A DNA stretch of 64,000 nucleotides from Anagrus nilaparvatae (GCA_022575985.1 JAKSXM010000247.1:2131501-2195500), one strand, 5' to 3'. Shown: positions 47,667-60,635, numbered from the stretch's first letter. Notes: generated by a model not told the origin, from the sequence alone. A program made the numbers and translations.

Positions 47667-50600
47667 TTTTTAATATAATTTCTATTATTCTGCTAGTTCA
47701 TTACAAACTCTTTAAAAACTAATTCCTAAAAATAAAATAAAGTATTATAAATTACATCCGAATTCTGAACACATATAAAACAATCCAAAACTTAAAATTA
47801 AACTTCTTAATGGTTTATTTTTTTTCGCTAAACAATTCAGAATTTTTAATGTGAATTTTAATATAAAATTTGCTTACGCCTGTAAAATGTACCATAAGTA
47901 TAAAAAATCTGCAAAAATCTTCCAAGTTTTGAAACAGGCCTTAATTGGAACGTAAGGTTAATAAAAAAAAACATTTAAAAGAAAATAGATTCTTTAAAAT
48001 AACGTGAATATTTTTTTTTTTAAATTTAATTCAATTTTAAAATATTTGAAATGTTTAAAATCGTATTAATGTTTTATCATCATTGATTAAATAGGAGAAA
48101 TGAAATCTAGCACATATTTTTATCTTGTTTTTAAGTAACCGCAAATATTAGATATGAAACCCTATATTTATAGAATTTTATGATATTCTTCGACGAACAA
48201 GTAATTCATTTATTTCAAATTATACGCTCATTCTTTTATTTTAAATTAAATATTTTTGGGTTGAACGATAATGGTTTAGATAATGAATAATTAATAATAA
48301 ATATTCAAAAAAAATGATAATGTTTTAGTTTTTTCATTTTATGATTAAATAAAAACCATGTTTTAAACCTCCTAACAACATAGGTTTCAACTTTCTGATT
48401 CTGCCTGGATTTATGTTAAAAACTCATATTTTGACACATTTTTAAAAAACTTTTTTATTGCAAATCTAGGGTGCAAATAGACTACTTTCTTCACCTGTAT
48501 TGAACAAAATTTTGTCCAGGTATTTCTGTAAAATTCCTAAAATTTTTTTTTCTTAATTGTTTACAGTGTAATTCTACTATACTCACGTGTTTGTCTTTTA
48601 AAATATACGTTAAAATCTAAACGCTAAAAATATTCTTTAACTATCTAAAAAATATAAAATGATTTTTCTTTACAAATAAAATCTATTTATAAAAATTGAT
48701 AAGTTATTTTTTTTTTCTTTTTGAAGATTCACCATATCGATGTTATAGGCATTTATGAGGTTAAATCGGAAACGTTCTTTACTTGTTTATTCAAGTGAAA
48801 CTAATGCGACAATAATCGTTGCATAGCATGAATATATGTTTATGTATGTATTCAACACCTTTTTTAATCTATGGAAAAATCCTTTCATCTTTTATAAGAT
48901 CGAAAACTTATAATACATAAAAGTTAATTGTCAGTCAAGATAATATACCATGAGCAACAATATATTTTTCGTTTTACATAGTAATAATCATTTATAAGTT
49001 ACAACGAAATTACAGGGTCGATCCAAGGTCTGCATGTTTTTTTTTTTTTATGAATTGAACTGCATGAATGGTTTTACTTTTTTTTTAATAAAGAATAGAT
49101 TCAATTTTTTTTATTACTTTGTGGATATTCCTTTACATTTAATTAGAAATGTTTTTAAAGTCATTTTTATTACTAACGAGTGCTTTATGATGTCATAAAA
49201 ATTTTTAACTTTTTCTATAAATTAACAAAACATAAGGAATTACGTGAGACAGGTGGTGGTTCAAATTAAAACTGACTGATAATCTTTATTATTATTATTA
49301 TTATTTTAATCTTAATACCAATATTCGAAATTTGATATTTTTTTGCATATACTGTTGTTAGTAAAAATGTTAATCTATTAAATATTCGCTATAATAAAAA
49401 GAAAGCTTCTGTTGTGGCGTAATTTGTTCAATTTAAGAAAATAGTCTTGAAACATTCATTGACAATATTCTTTGACATATTCAAGAAAAGTCCCCAAACT
49501 TTTAAAGTAGTGCACAGACTAATATATACATACATATATATACTTACTTTTTCTATTTCAATATTTTATTCTTTTTTCTTTTATAATTACACAAAGGTCA
49601 TCAAATGACAATCAAAATAACATTAAATGACAGAAGCTTGTAATTTTCCTTCATAAATACACAACGTAATAAATAGATAGCCCATACGTGATGTTCCACG
49701 TGAATTTACAAGTTCTTATTTTTTCTATCATCTTATCAATACAAATAATGAATTTACTAAAGTCTATGTACGTAATAAAATTTTTCCATTCAAAATTTAC
49801 GTATTAAAAAAAAAACATTTTATTAGCTCTTCATTCGTTTGTGGGGTAGAATTAAGTATCATTTAATTTAATATATTTTCTTCTCAATGGACCATTGAAG
49901 TCAATCTTATTAACACTTCACTTAATTATATTATACTACAAACATAATATTTTATAACATGAAAACAAAATTCTATTTCAACCAGAATACATTTTAATTT
50001 AAATGAGTTTTTTGACATTCTTTCGAAAAAATCTTGATTCAAAATCTATTAAATAAAGTAAACTAAAACAATTTTAGGGCTATTTCTTTTATTAGTTTTA
50101 TTCACAAATTGATATGATAATACTCTATGAATCAAAAAATGACTGCTGATAAAAAAAAAATTTTTACCCAGAAACTTTCCAATAACCTGTGTGTTACTAT
50201 TCCATCTTCTACCACAAAGTTTCATTTCAATCAAAATCTGCATAACAGCTCCTTTCTATCCACACAATACTCTGAATCTTCTTAGCAACTAAATAGTCCT
50301 TTAATAGACTCAAATCATCCCCCTTTGAAATTCAAAAACATAATTTCGTATAATCTAAATTTCGCCTACAAACAACTCACTACTGTATCTTTAGGAGCCA
50401 ACTAGGCTGTACTAGAGGATGATATGGATTTTTCTTTGTTTAGCTTCATCTAACGCAACTATACGGTTACATCGATATGATCGGAATGGTTACATCGATT
50501 ATGATAAACCTTAGGTTTAGTTATAGATATTGTAGCAGAGCCCATACGATGAAGGGTGATCTTTTGACTAAACAAGCATAATTGCAAATGGACAGAACTA

Positions 50601-50741
50601 CTAATGTAAGGATGCCTACTGAATCATATGTTAAGGGCCTTGGTGTTCCTAATTAACTAAGCTGGTCAGCTACAAGTCACCCAGGTAAAAATTTTCTGAC
50701 TTGATGAATATTTAGAATATTCTTAAATACAATACTTCTTC
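47667..50741. other. Intronic AT-rich DNA of epimerase intron 2
   Basis: No coding sequence recognised except a slightly more balanced composition from about 50400, leading into the LINE graveyard. (TTA)n lies at 49282. Confidence 0.5.
49282..49304. repeat. (TTA)n microsatellite
   Basis: About seven TTA units. Similar (AAT)n runs lie at 21609-21640 and 56649-56668. No LINE coding remnant is next to them. Confidence 0.85.
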
Positions 50742-50980
50742 TTATAGTGTTCTGTTGGTTGTCACTGCGTCCCCTGGGTTATCAATGCGTGATAAATTGG
50801 TCTTGAATTTTGTTATATCGTCATTGTATAACGTCGAATTGCACTCCACATGAGGCAAGATATCTTGCGAGCAGCTACAGATACCACAGCGCCTGTCCCT
50901 TTGCCTTTCCCAACGTCTCGCAATGTTAAATTGTAGGCAATTGAGTCTAATGAGATGAAAAAACACCAGTCACAATTGTA
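50742..50980 (-). pseudogene. LINE C-terminal zinc-finger fragment
   Basis: The minus strand reads IRLNCLQFNIARRWERQRDR and RCGICSCSQDILPHVECNST. The pattern R-R-RC--C-----LPHV--C----- followed by a polar stretch resembles the C-terminal finger region of R1/R2-type LINE reverse transcriptases. The frame is short and isolated, with no reverse transcriptase core next to it. It has the same strand as the relic at 51.7-52.8 kb and could be its tail after internal deletion, or a separate insertion. Confidence 0.5.
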
Positions 50981-51465
50981 AAGCTTCCAAACCGCAAAAA
51001 GTGATTTGGAAACTTATACCTACCAGTTATTTCAAAGACATTGTCTTGCTTCATTTTTAGTGAACAGAAATTGGAACTAGTAACCGTTAAGAGATGATCT
51101 CATCCTACTTATAACCTTAAGCCTGAACTGTTGGAGTACAACTACTGCATTGTCTGTGGTGTAGTATTGCACTCTATCGAGTATTCGTGGAAGTGCACAC
51201 TCCATCCCCATCCTAAACCAAAACAATTTATTTGCCTACGAACAATATTTCTCGACCTAGACCAAAATGAATCTGTCTGTTCCTACCATAATATCATCAT
51301 CCAGGCTTCCCGACAGGAATCTTGCCGAATCAAATCAGTTTTAGGCTGAACTTCAGGCCCAAAGTACCTGTGACTATCTATAACCACAACAACCTGAGTC
51401 ACAGCCTACATTTTTACCTTAAAGAAAATATCAATAAATACATACCTAATTGAGATCTACATACC

Positions 51466-51654
51466 CCTCTTCGTCCACGTCTTTTAATCTCTTCCACCAA
51501 ATGTTTTCAGTTTAATAACTCTTCTTTAGTACACGTGTTAAATTTTTTGAACACCTTCCCAGAAAACTTCCGTATTGCTCCTTCCAATGACTCAATTAAA
51601 CATAATCTATATCAACGCCATCTATATTCAAACTCCTCCACCTCCCTTTCCTAA
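51466..51654 (+). pseudogene. LINE reverse transcriptase C-terminal tail, opposite orientation
   Basis: A plus-strand frame of 62 codons ending in TAA. It contains SSLVHVLNFLNTFPENFRIA and PSNDSIKHNLYQRHLYS, the usual 'LN-FP--IR-APS---FK--L' ending of LINE polyproteins. It is in the opposite orientation to the neighbouring LINE fragments, so it is a separate insertion. No start and no upstream palm region is seen. Confidence 0.45.
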
Positions 51655-51677
51655 TTATTTAAAATATAATTTCCCCT

Positions 51678-52790
51678 CTAGGCATTTAGTATTGATACAC
51701 TGTCCAGTCCAAACTTAGCTTTGCGGAATCCAAATTGATTGTTTGGTAGTAGACATTGGTTTTCTATATACCAGTCGAGTCTGGCTTTAAGTATGTTTTC
51801 AAATATTTTTAGTAAATTTTGTGCTAAGCTAATTGGTCGATAACCTTTACCGTGTGGTTTAGTAATAAATCTTACTATATAATTCATCGAGTTATCAGGA
51901 TATTCACTTGAGTTATGAACGTTATTAAATAATTCAACTATGAGTTTTTTAGCTTCAGAAATTAAACTTTTGATTATAGAGTAAGATATATGGTCTTGCC
52001 CAGGTGAAGATTTAAGTTTACATTAAGGTATACGTTGAATTCTTCGAGTGTGATGTTATAATCTAAATAATTATTATCTCCAGCTGTTTCTATATTTACT
52101 CCATTGTTTATGTTAGGAGGATCTCCTAACTTGTTGAGTACTGCTTTGATTGCAGGGTCCTCTGGTGTATGGCTAAATGTATTTTGTAGCTGATTGATGA
52201 AACCTTTAAGTGATTTTATGCTTTGCCAGATATTATTTAGAGATTTGCTAGGATCTTAGTCGCTTATAAAATTTTTTCTGTACTCTTTTTTTTATTGTTT
52301 GATGTTTTTTTAAAGATTTCATTTGCTTGTTCATACAAATCAAAATTATCTTTAGTATTATCATTCATTAATTTTTTGCTAGCTTTGCTTTATTAGCCAG
52401 ATCTTGACACTCTTCGTCCCACCATGCAGGTACTTGATTTTTCATCACACGGTTTCCTGTATTTTTAGTTCCTCCATTACTTAGCAGACTCCTTTTAATT
52501 ATGTTACTGAATTTGATGTATTTCTTTTTTTAATTTATCTGTAATTGTTGTATACTACGTAATTTGTTTTTTACATTTGTACTGAATTTATCCCAATTAA
52601 CTTTTTTTGTGTTTAGTACATCTCTATGGGTGTACCTTGGTATATTACATCTTCTTATGGTGATCACTATAGGTTAATGATCACTGCCATGCGTAGATTC
52701 TATAATTCTATAATCACACTATAGTCACATTTGATTGCCAGGTCATTTTCTGCTATAGAGATATCAGGTGATCCTGGAGTTCATTTTTTA
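51678..52790 (-). pseudogene. Degenerate LINE: endonuclease tail to reverse transcriptase start
   Basis: Broken coding sequence on the minus strand. Near 52750 it reads GSPDISIAENDLAIKCDY (endonuclease tail), followed by the remains of a GSDH motif and KVNWDKFSTNVKN near 52560-52600. Near 52080-52230 it reads WQSIKSLKGFINQLQNTFSH and EDPAIKAVLNKLGDPP (linker). At 51678-51887 an open frame reads KPHGKGYRPISLAQNLLKIF, ENILKARLDWYIENQCLLPN and NQFGFRKAKFGLDSVSIL, the first reverse transcriptase motifs. Several stops and frameshifts separate these pieces. The catalytic palm (YADD) is missing; sequence stops abruptly near 51670. It belongs to a different LINE lineage from the copy at 14.9-17.3 kb. 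Confidence 0.75.
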
Positions 52791-52919
52791 TTTTATTTCT
52801 AGTTTTTTGGCCATTTTTAAAAATATTAGCGTTTTAATAGTAGAAAATGGCTAACGAATAAAATTTTTTAATAAAATGACAACTAGCTCATAATTAGCTG
52901 GTCTAAGCTTATATCGACC

Positions 52920-53041
52920 CTTCCAAATAGAAAGGTCCTTATTCAGCGCGACGATACAAACTCCACCATCTCGTATACTTTATACTATGAGATGATGGGT
53001 TTTTCAAAGCCTTTTTGAATAAGGACCTTTCTATTTGGAAG
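52920..53041. mobile_element. Short MITE with 26-bp perfect ends (122 bp)
   Basis: CTTCCAAATAGAAAGGTCCT (26-bp arm 52920-52945) is mirrored exactly at 53016-53041. A second inner mirror (CCATCTC and GAGATGATGG) makes a nearly complete hairpin. No flanking duplication was recognised. Confidence 0.7.
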
Positions 53042-53270
53042 CGTTGATATTATATCGATGCATGCGATACTAAAAAAATGATGGAAAAGTGAAACTATTT
53101 TTGATATTTGTCAAAATTTTGATGGAAATTCGGACATATTTTTTTAGTAGGATAGTGACACATTTATTTAGCTAAAAATCAAAATTTGCAGGTTTTGTCG
53201 ATGAAGAAGATTAGGTGCATTATAGTATACTTCTACATCATTGCTCTTTGTTGATTGACCTTAGCATGAC

Positions 53271-53366
53271 CCGTTGATGAAAAATAGTCAATCGATAAAA
53301 AATCGACTATTTTAAACATAGCCTGCCTTTTTCGATGAACTATATTTGACTATTTTTCATCATCGG
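53271..53366. repeat. Hairpin-forming inverted repeat
   Basis: GTTGATGAAAAATAGTCAA on the left and TTGACTATTTTTCATCATC on the right are mirror copies. The interior holds a second inverted pair around TCGATAAAAAATCGA. Confidence 0.6.
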
Positions 53367-53819
53367 AGGACTTTTTTCTTCTTATTTACCATCAACGAAT
53401 GTAACAAGCAAAAATATCATTGAATACTAATTCAAATATAATAGCAAAGACAATAAATTTAAAATGTTTTTCCTGTGTGATAAATAAAATGAATAAAAAT
53501 CGGTAGTTTAAAAAGAAAGAAAACAATGCGAAAAGCAATTTTTATAATTATTTAATTCTTATTATTTATGCAAAAAAAGTAATTGGCAAGTTTTTAAAAA
53601 ATAGGAATAAAAAATTGTTTTACTCCTTGAAAATAATTTAAATTACATGCTGTGTATAGATACGTAGGTTAATTTAAATTTGCAACGAGCTTGCACTTAA
53701 ACAAATATCCTATATACAGTAGTACAAAAAACAATCTGCAAAAAAACATTGAAGCACACAATGTTGTATAAAAAACATAATATATATAGTATAAGGTAAA
53801 ATACATAGCAAAAAGAGGG

Positions 53820-54110
53820 CTTTGACACTGCTCAGTCCACAGAAGAGTATAGAAAGTTCAGAAGAGGGGCTCCGAGGAGTCGGAGGTTGGAAACTGCGAA
53901 AGCTATGTCACAAAAAGCGCACCAGACAGCGCCGAAGGTTTTTTGCTAACGTCCTGAGCGCGTCAGCCGTTCATTCGTTTCGTTTCTTTGCTCATTTCTC
54001 TTTCTCTCTCGATCCTATCCTTACACATTTATTCCCTTTAGTATTATCAAGTATTATACAACCATACCAATACACACTAACGTACTTACAAACCAAAGTC
54101 TCACTTTAAC
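53820..54110 (+). other. GC-richer island, possible 5' UTR or promoter-like segment
   Basis: Contains CGAGGAGTCGGAGGTTGG, AGCGCACCAGACAGCGCCGA and GCGCGTCAGCCGTTCATTCG, unlike the AT-rich flanks. A 95-codon frame spans it but resembles no known protein. It may be an untranslated exon, an alternative promoter or an unrecognised repeat. Confidence 0.25.
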
Positions 54111-57100
54111 TTTTCAAACGTTATTATTGAACGAAAGAAGAGTTTTTTTGTATTAAAAAAAACTTGTTATATTACATGTAATAAAATATTTTTAAATTCA
54201 AAGATTACCTTTACCGTGCATTGTTCTGAAATTGCGCGCGGTTTTTTTACATATAGATATTTTAAATTTGAATTTTCCTTTGCATCCATATAGCATAGAG
54301 TTTTTTGCTACATGCATAAAAAGTTTGAGTTAAATTTTTGCATTGTAATCATTATTATCTTTTACATATTCCGGAGAAAAATTATCTTCTTATCAACAAT
54401 TATTATTGTATACAATATAATCAAGACTGTATTTATGTGTGTAAGTAAACAATGAGTTATTACGGTCGAGAAGCCTTGACAGGAGAAGGTTTTTTGTCAA
54501 ACTATGTGTGCCGCATTATACCGCGCTTAAAGAGGGGTTTCTGAATTTGCTCTGCTGTTCTTTCTTTATCTTTCTCCTCTCTGATGAAGAATGAGAAATG
54601 AGATTATACTTGAAAGAAAATTTACAAGTTTATAGTATTAAACAGATTACATAATTCTACGGTGTATCTAAATATTTTCATCTTAATTAACATAGGTTAT
54701 CATTTTTCTTATATTTACGTCCATTTAAAATTATTAAAATTATTACTGCATCATGATTATTAAAATTAGATTCGCTAGATTTATATCAATAGTTCATGGC
54801 ACAAAATTTACATTCAGAAATTTACAGATTCCTGCTTAATATATCCAAAACCAATTAACCCCTTCAGTCACATTATTATATAAGCAGTCATTGGATAATT
54901 AGATTAAATCTATTTATTTATAAAAGTAAAAAATAATTTTAGAATTGGTAATAAATTTCTTGAAAACTTGTGGCTCAAAAGTATACATTCGTAACTTTTT
55001 ACAAGACTTGTTTATATTATTATGATACTATATCATACTATAAAAAATTGGTTTTTCTCGTCAGCATGGCTTAAAAATTTTACTTTTACCACAAAAAAAA
55101 ATAAATTCCCAAACAGTAAACCTATAGGAAGTAGCACCAATTTTGCAAAGTATCAAAAATTCAAAAAATTAAAAATCAGTACAAATTTAAAAACAAGGCA
55201 TATTAAATTAATACCCTCACTGTATTTTCCCTTGCAGACACAAATTTGCTTCGGTTTTTTTGTTTGAATAAAATAATTTTTTAGATACTGCTTTTGCACG
55301 TAGAATTTTCCTATAGATATTCAAATCTGCTATTATTTTGTATACCTTTTTAGTTGCTTTTCTGTAATAAACAATAATTTTTAATCATGAATTTATTTTA
55401 GAGCCTAAAATGTCTTAGAAATTTTAAGCTCTAAAAAAAAGATTCAGCAGGTTAAACATACTTATTTCTTTTACTGAATTTCACTTAATTTATTCATTTA
55501 AATATTTTCCCGTAGTTTTCAGATCACACTTAATCTTAAGTTTATTAAATTGTCTTAAAATGTCCCAAAAAGTTAACTCAAGTGAGCCTCCATAAACTGG
55601 GTACTAATTTTACTGTATAGTACGAAAAATCGCAAGATAAATTCGTGACAAGGGTAAAAATTATTTTGCGAACTTTAAAAATGTCTGAATGAATAAAAGT
55701 AAAGTTTAATTTTGCATTTTGAAATTAGGTGAAACAGCAGAAAGTAATAGTTTCATAATCAATAATGATTTTTCAATCGTTAATAAAATCTTTTTGCAGT
55801 GCATTAATTCCATAAGATATTTCAGGAAAATGAAAAAAAATGAAAAAATTAAATAAAAAGTTGAAAATATGACAAGAAATATAAATTATAAATATGTTTA
55901 AAAACTAAAAATTCTTTGAATTGTAACATTTAACTTGATATTATTTTATACTTATAATAGCCAACTAAAGTTAGAATAGAAAATTATATATAAAAGGGAT
56001 GACTGTTTAGTCTCATGCTCTCTTTCATCAAGCTTTTTTCGATATAGTTTATAAGACTATCTATTTATCTCAGAATAATACACATCTTTATGTATCCACA
56101 TGTATATACGATTTCTTAAAGACGCGTCTTGTCTGGCGGCTCATGACAGCCTTGACTAATGGTCGTCCTTTTCGATACATATGAAGTATTTCATGTCATA
56201 TTAAGCAGCCAATTGTTTTACCAAAATTACAAAACCTTTATTACTTTACTATTTCAAATTATGCAAAATCAATTATTTATCTCTTTTGCCATAATTATAT
56301 AAATAAATTAGGAGCAAATGCACTTTTTTATGATGTCAAAAATAGAAATATAAGCTGATTATTGATCTAGATCAATTTTTAATTTTCCTGAAAAATTAAG
56401 AATAAATAAACTTTTTCCTATTATGTAAACTTATGTTAAGTTAAAAAACTCGAAGAAGTTAATAATTGGATTTTTTTGAAACAGGAACTAAGAAATATTT
56501 AAGACCTTGTTATAACCACGTGGTTAGATTATTTTTTTAATTGCTTTAAAATTTTGATCAAATTTGATCCATATAGGTATCTGTGCCCATAACCCATCTG
56601 CGGGGTGCAAATCTAATATGTACACTAATTATGGTCGATAAAAACTAAATAATAATAATAATAATAAAATTTTAGAGTAGTCCTCTTTTAATATTATGGT
56701 TGAGATTTTCAAGAAATCTTATAAAAAAAATGGTTATAAATTATTATGAAACGGGCCATATATAAATTTCATATAACTTTATTCAACTGTGTATTTGTGT
56801 ATATTTAATGACGAAACCAGGATGATGGACTTTTATCTTAAACTTGGGCACTTGGGTGTTACACATATAGTTACTATTAGCAAAAAACAAATGAGTTTCC
56901 TCAAGCGAAACGTATTATTGTATATACGATTTTAGCATTAAAATTTATTTTTTCTATATTTAAAAGCATATTTTATTGACGAAACTTTATTTATAACTTA
57001 ATTGCGCTAAAAAAAATTATGGATTACAATAATTGAATTTATTAAAAGTCCAATTTTTAAAATTTTTAATATGATGGCCAGCATGACGTTATTCGTATAT

Positions 57101-57943
57101 ACTTTTGTTAGATTTAAAAAGATTAATTATACACAGTATCTATTAATAAAATAGTCTTACGTATGATATTTTATTATTATTCTTGGGTTTTTTTATTTAT
57201 TTTAATTAAGGATACACCTAATTATAATATCACAACGTCAGTAATTGTAAATAAAATTTTTATACTATTACAAATAAATTTTTAGCCAAAATATTATTTT
57301 AATTATTATTTGGAAATAATTACGTCAATGGTAAAGATTGGCGATTAAATAGTCGTTAAAAATATTACAATTTTACATATATTAGTTAGGCAGTTATTTC
57401 AATAAGCTAAATGTGTATCTCTCCTTATTCTATGACAATTTTTGCGACCGTGCCTAATCACTCCACCATGTGCCCAACCCACATGTTACTCCTTGAGTTT
57501 AAGAATTATTTTTTTTTTAATTAGTTTTATTATCAATATTATTTAATATTATTTTTGGTAAATTTTTTTGGTAAACACATAGTATAAAAGAATTTTTTCG
57601 CTTAATACAGTAAACATCATACATTCTCTTAATTCTGTGTATGGTTTAATAGTTCTTCGAGAAATTTTTTTAATTGATACACAGTAAAAAATAATGAATA
57701 TGTGTTCAAAATATTGCTACCGTTTCGTAATTTTACTGCGATTTAGTAATATTTCTACAAAAATAGTAAATTTACTACAAATTGTAGTAATTTTACTATT
57801 TCATAGTAATATTAGTAAAAGTATTGTAATATACAATTTGTAGTAAATTTTTCCAACCAGATACGACTAAATATAGCTTTAGAAGCTCATTTCCGTTCAT
57901 AATAAACAATATTAACCTTTATTTTCCATTTTTAATATTATAA
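54111..57943. other. Intronic AT-rich DNA of epimerase intron 2
   Basis: Mostly simple AT-rich sequence. At 57677-57860 there is a self-complementary stretch of TTTACTACAAATTGTAGTAA motifs, resembling a decayed MITE. A short GC-richer segment lies near 56120-56190 without recognisable content. Confidence 0.45.
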
Positions 57944-58486
57944 GGCTGATTCGAGAAGGAGCGCTTTAAACACAAACTTAGCGTTAAATCTGTAGTTATA
58001 TTACATATATGTATACATAGTATAAAGAAGGCTTAAAGGTAAGTGCTTCCCGAATACCAAAATAAGAACGTTTCGCGTCGCTACACATCATGGCCATGTT
58101 TCTTAGAGACTGTCTACAATTGGCCGTATAGCCACGTTTTACGGATGCGTCGATGCGCAGTAAAATTTTTGTAATGTAAAATTTTCTACTACGCAACGTA
58201 GCGTATAAACGCACCCGTCTTACGGCCAATTGTAGACAGTCCCTTATATGCGTGTATTACGCACACATGTGTATGCATAAGATTTGTGTACACATTTGGA
58301 ATTCGCGCTCAACATGGCTGGCGTCTGTAGCCTGATTTTTATTGGCTATTTAAAAAAATTTCAAAACTGGTGCAAAAGAACTTACCTAAAGGCTCTTTTT
58401 ACGATGATATGTATATACTACGCAATGTATTTTAAACACAGGTTTGAGATAACTTTGTGTTTAAAGCGCTCCGTGTGGAAGCAGCC
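57944..58486. mobile_element. PIF/Harbinger-type MITE (543 bp)
   Basis: The ends GGCTGATTCGAGAAGGAGCG and, mirrored, GGCTGCTTCCACACGGAGCG continue into a long imperfect inverted repeat around TTTAAACACAAA. It is flanked by the 3-bp duplication TAA (57941-57943 and 58487-58489), the TWA-type target used by PIF/Harbinger elements. It is itself interrupted by a second such element at 58106-58243. Confidence 0.8.
58106..58243. mobile_element. PIF/Harbinger-type MITE nested in the previous one (138 bp)
   Basis: Terminal repeats GAGACTGTCTACAATTGGCC on the left and, mirrored, GGGACTGTCTACAATTGGCC on the right, with one mismatch. It is flanked by TTA (58103-58105 and 58244-58246). The GGG-start ends and 3-bp TWA duplication fit PIF/Harbinger. 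Confidence 0.8.
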
Positions 58487-58676
58487 TAAGTATATTTATA
58501 GACATGCGTCTATATTCAGCAATAATAATGAAATAATAACTAAAAAGGGGAGATTGGAACATTTGGATCACCAAATTACAATCTCTAGTTATGGATAACT
58601 TAATATGTTGAAAAAACACCCACGTACCCTCCGTTTATTCCAACGCACTTTCTGGACTTAGATACGCAGAGCTCAA

Positions 58677-58925
58677 TGTTATAAAATAGGGTTTTTCCGA
58701 TATCTTCCATATAGCACTGTAACCGTGCAAATTAACCAAAATACTTCCGATTGACCTGAATTTTTCCATATAAGAACCATCTTTTAATTCCCGTGACCCG
58801 CAATGCTCTATCATCTATTCTCTCATCGCTGTAATCAATAAACCAAATGCCCATTTTTGGACACAAATGACTAATATTCAAATTGCTGCCAAAATTTCGA
58901 TTTACAATAAAAATAGGTATTAATT
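58677..58925. repeat. Decayed copy of the 2.3-kb foldback arm
   Basis: Matches 10335-10575: TTATAAAATAGGGTTTTTCC, TTAACCAAAATACTTCCGAT, GTAATCAATAAACCAAATGC, AATTGCTGCCAAAATT. The minus-strand frame here is a by-product. Confidence 0.65.
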
Positions 58926-59348
58926 GCATTTTTTCCGGGCCGAAGTAATACCTAAACAGGGAGTCCCGGTCCGGATTCGATGATATTATCATAAATGAAG
59001 GAGGATGGGGAGTTTAGTGGGTATTAGCCCGAATTTGAGGTTGAGTCCCACATAACCATTTAGGACGCGGTATATGGTACACGTAAACAGCATTCTCTTC
59101 GTCCTACGAAAAAGATTAAGGTAGAAAGAAAACTTTTTTTGGATCGTATGTTTATATAAAACAATAATTGAGCTTTCTGAAAGCTCCAAAAATTTCAAAT
59201 TCTCAAAAAAAAAATTTTTTATGCTTAATCAATTTTTTGCTGAAATTAAGTACATATTACTTTCTAATAGAGACAAAAATTGAGAAAACGAAAATTGTGC
59301 TTTACCACTCCTAATACCAAGTTAAAAAATATATATTAGCTCGCCCCA

Positions 59349-59368
59349 GCAGCCTCCGAGGAGGCTGC
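59349..59368. repeat. GC-rich hairpin
   Basis: GCAGCCTCC and GGAGGCTGC are separated by two bases, followed by a C-run. A striking GC island of unknown function in AT-rich DNA. Confidence 0.6.
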
Positions 59369-59465
59369 GCCCTCCCCCCCGGACTCCTGTAACTTGATTT
59401 TTCCAAAAATATGTTATCTAATCTCTATATATTATAAAGTTATAACCGCTGCCGCCGCTGTCGAA

Positions 59466-59700
59466 TGATACCTTTGGGCTATTCTGATATTTTTGGGCCA
59501 CTCTGACACTTTTAGGCCAATCTGACACTTTTGGGGCAATCTGACACTTTTGGGGCATTCTGACACTTTTGTGCCAATATATGGTACTATTGGGCAAAAC
59601 CGGACCTTGTGGGTGTAAGTAAACCTTATGGGGTATAATAAAATTTTCCATTTTCTTAGTTACTGACACTTTTGGGCTAATTTGATACTTTTGGGTCAAC
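59466..59700. repeat. ~20-bp minisatellite
   Basis: About five tandem units of TCTGACACTTTTGGGGCAAT type at 59470-59578 and two more at 59663-59699. The minus-strand frame (repeats of QKCQIAPKVS and QKYQNSPKVS) follows from the repeat; no protein family is recognised. Confidence 0.75.
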
Positions 59701-60635
59701 AAGATAGTTGTAGAGATAAGGAAGACGCATAGTATCATGGGAAAATGGAATCGAAATGGAAGAGAGAGCGGGTAAATAGTCGAGAGTGTTGATGGGCAAG
59801 TTGTTGGGTGAACTGGTAGTCGAGTTGGATTACATTAGAAAATAGACCTTTTACGTTACCGGGAGATTTTCGGGGTCAAGAAAAACAAATTTCAAAAATT
59901 AAAAATTTTCTACCCTAAAATATTTTCCGATTTTCGTGCATGTTTTTGTTTTCTGAATACTAAAATATCTCGTAATTTTCTTGAATTTTTCTCCAGACTT
60001 CTTATTTTTAACGCAAATTGCCGAAAATTTTTTTTTGAAAAATCACTCCAAAAAAATTTACAAATTTTTAAAAAAACGACCGATTTCAATATAAATTTAA
60101 CTGACTACACATAAATTAGTACCAAATCAAGCAATACCAATTGGTCAGTAAAATTTAATCATATTTATAAGATATTTCACTTTTTAATCAAATTTTCAAA
60201 AAATTTTATTTTACCCGGAAATAGTAAAAATTTAATATCTACAAATGCACGATAGCTGAGTCTAAAAAGTATAGCGTATGTCACCCGTAAACTTTTTTTC
60301 TTTATTTTAACACCAATTTCATGCCAATTGTTCTTTCTAAATAAAAATTTTTTAATTCTGATAATCAAAAACAGCAAAGAATAGTCTGTTTTGATAACTG
60401 TACTTATTTCAATATCAGAATAGGTTAATACTCTATTTATAATTATTATTAATTTATAAAAAAAAAAGATTAGACAATAAGTACACTAAAGAAATTAAAT
60501 AAGTTTAATTTGAATTAAATAAAATATATTTTGATATGAATTATAGGATATTAAGTGTTACTCTAAAAATAAGAGAACGACAAGTAAAATTAAATAATTA
60601 AATTTATAATTATCTTTTTTTTCGTTTTTTTTAGC

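Larger units (their letters stand above)
38495..60635 (+). other. Intron 2 of the epimerase gene (22.1 kb)
   Basis: Phase-2 intron, donor GTAAGT and acceptor TTTAG after a T-rich tract. It holds many nested TIR elements and LINE relics, listed separately. No intact nested gene could be supported. Two GC-richer islands (46850-46910 and 53820-54010) are flagged as unexplained. Confidence 0.8.

Noticed and set aside
58284..58598. 104-residue plus-strand frame
   Set aside because: Lies mostly in the right arm of a PIF/Harbinger MITE and has no protein-family character.
59418..59738. 106-residue minus-strand frame with PKVS repeats
   Set aside because: Explained by the 20-bp minisatellite; no start context, splice sites or known family.
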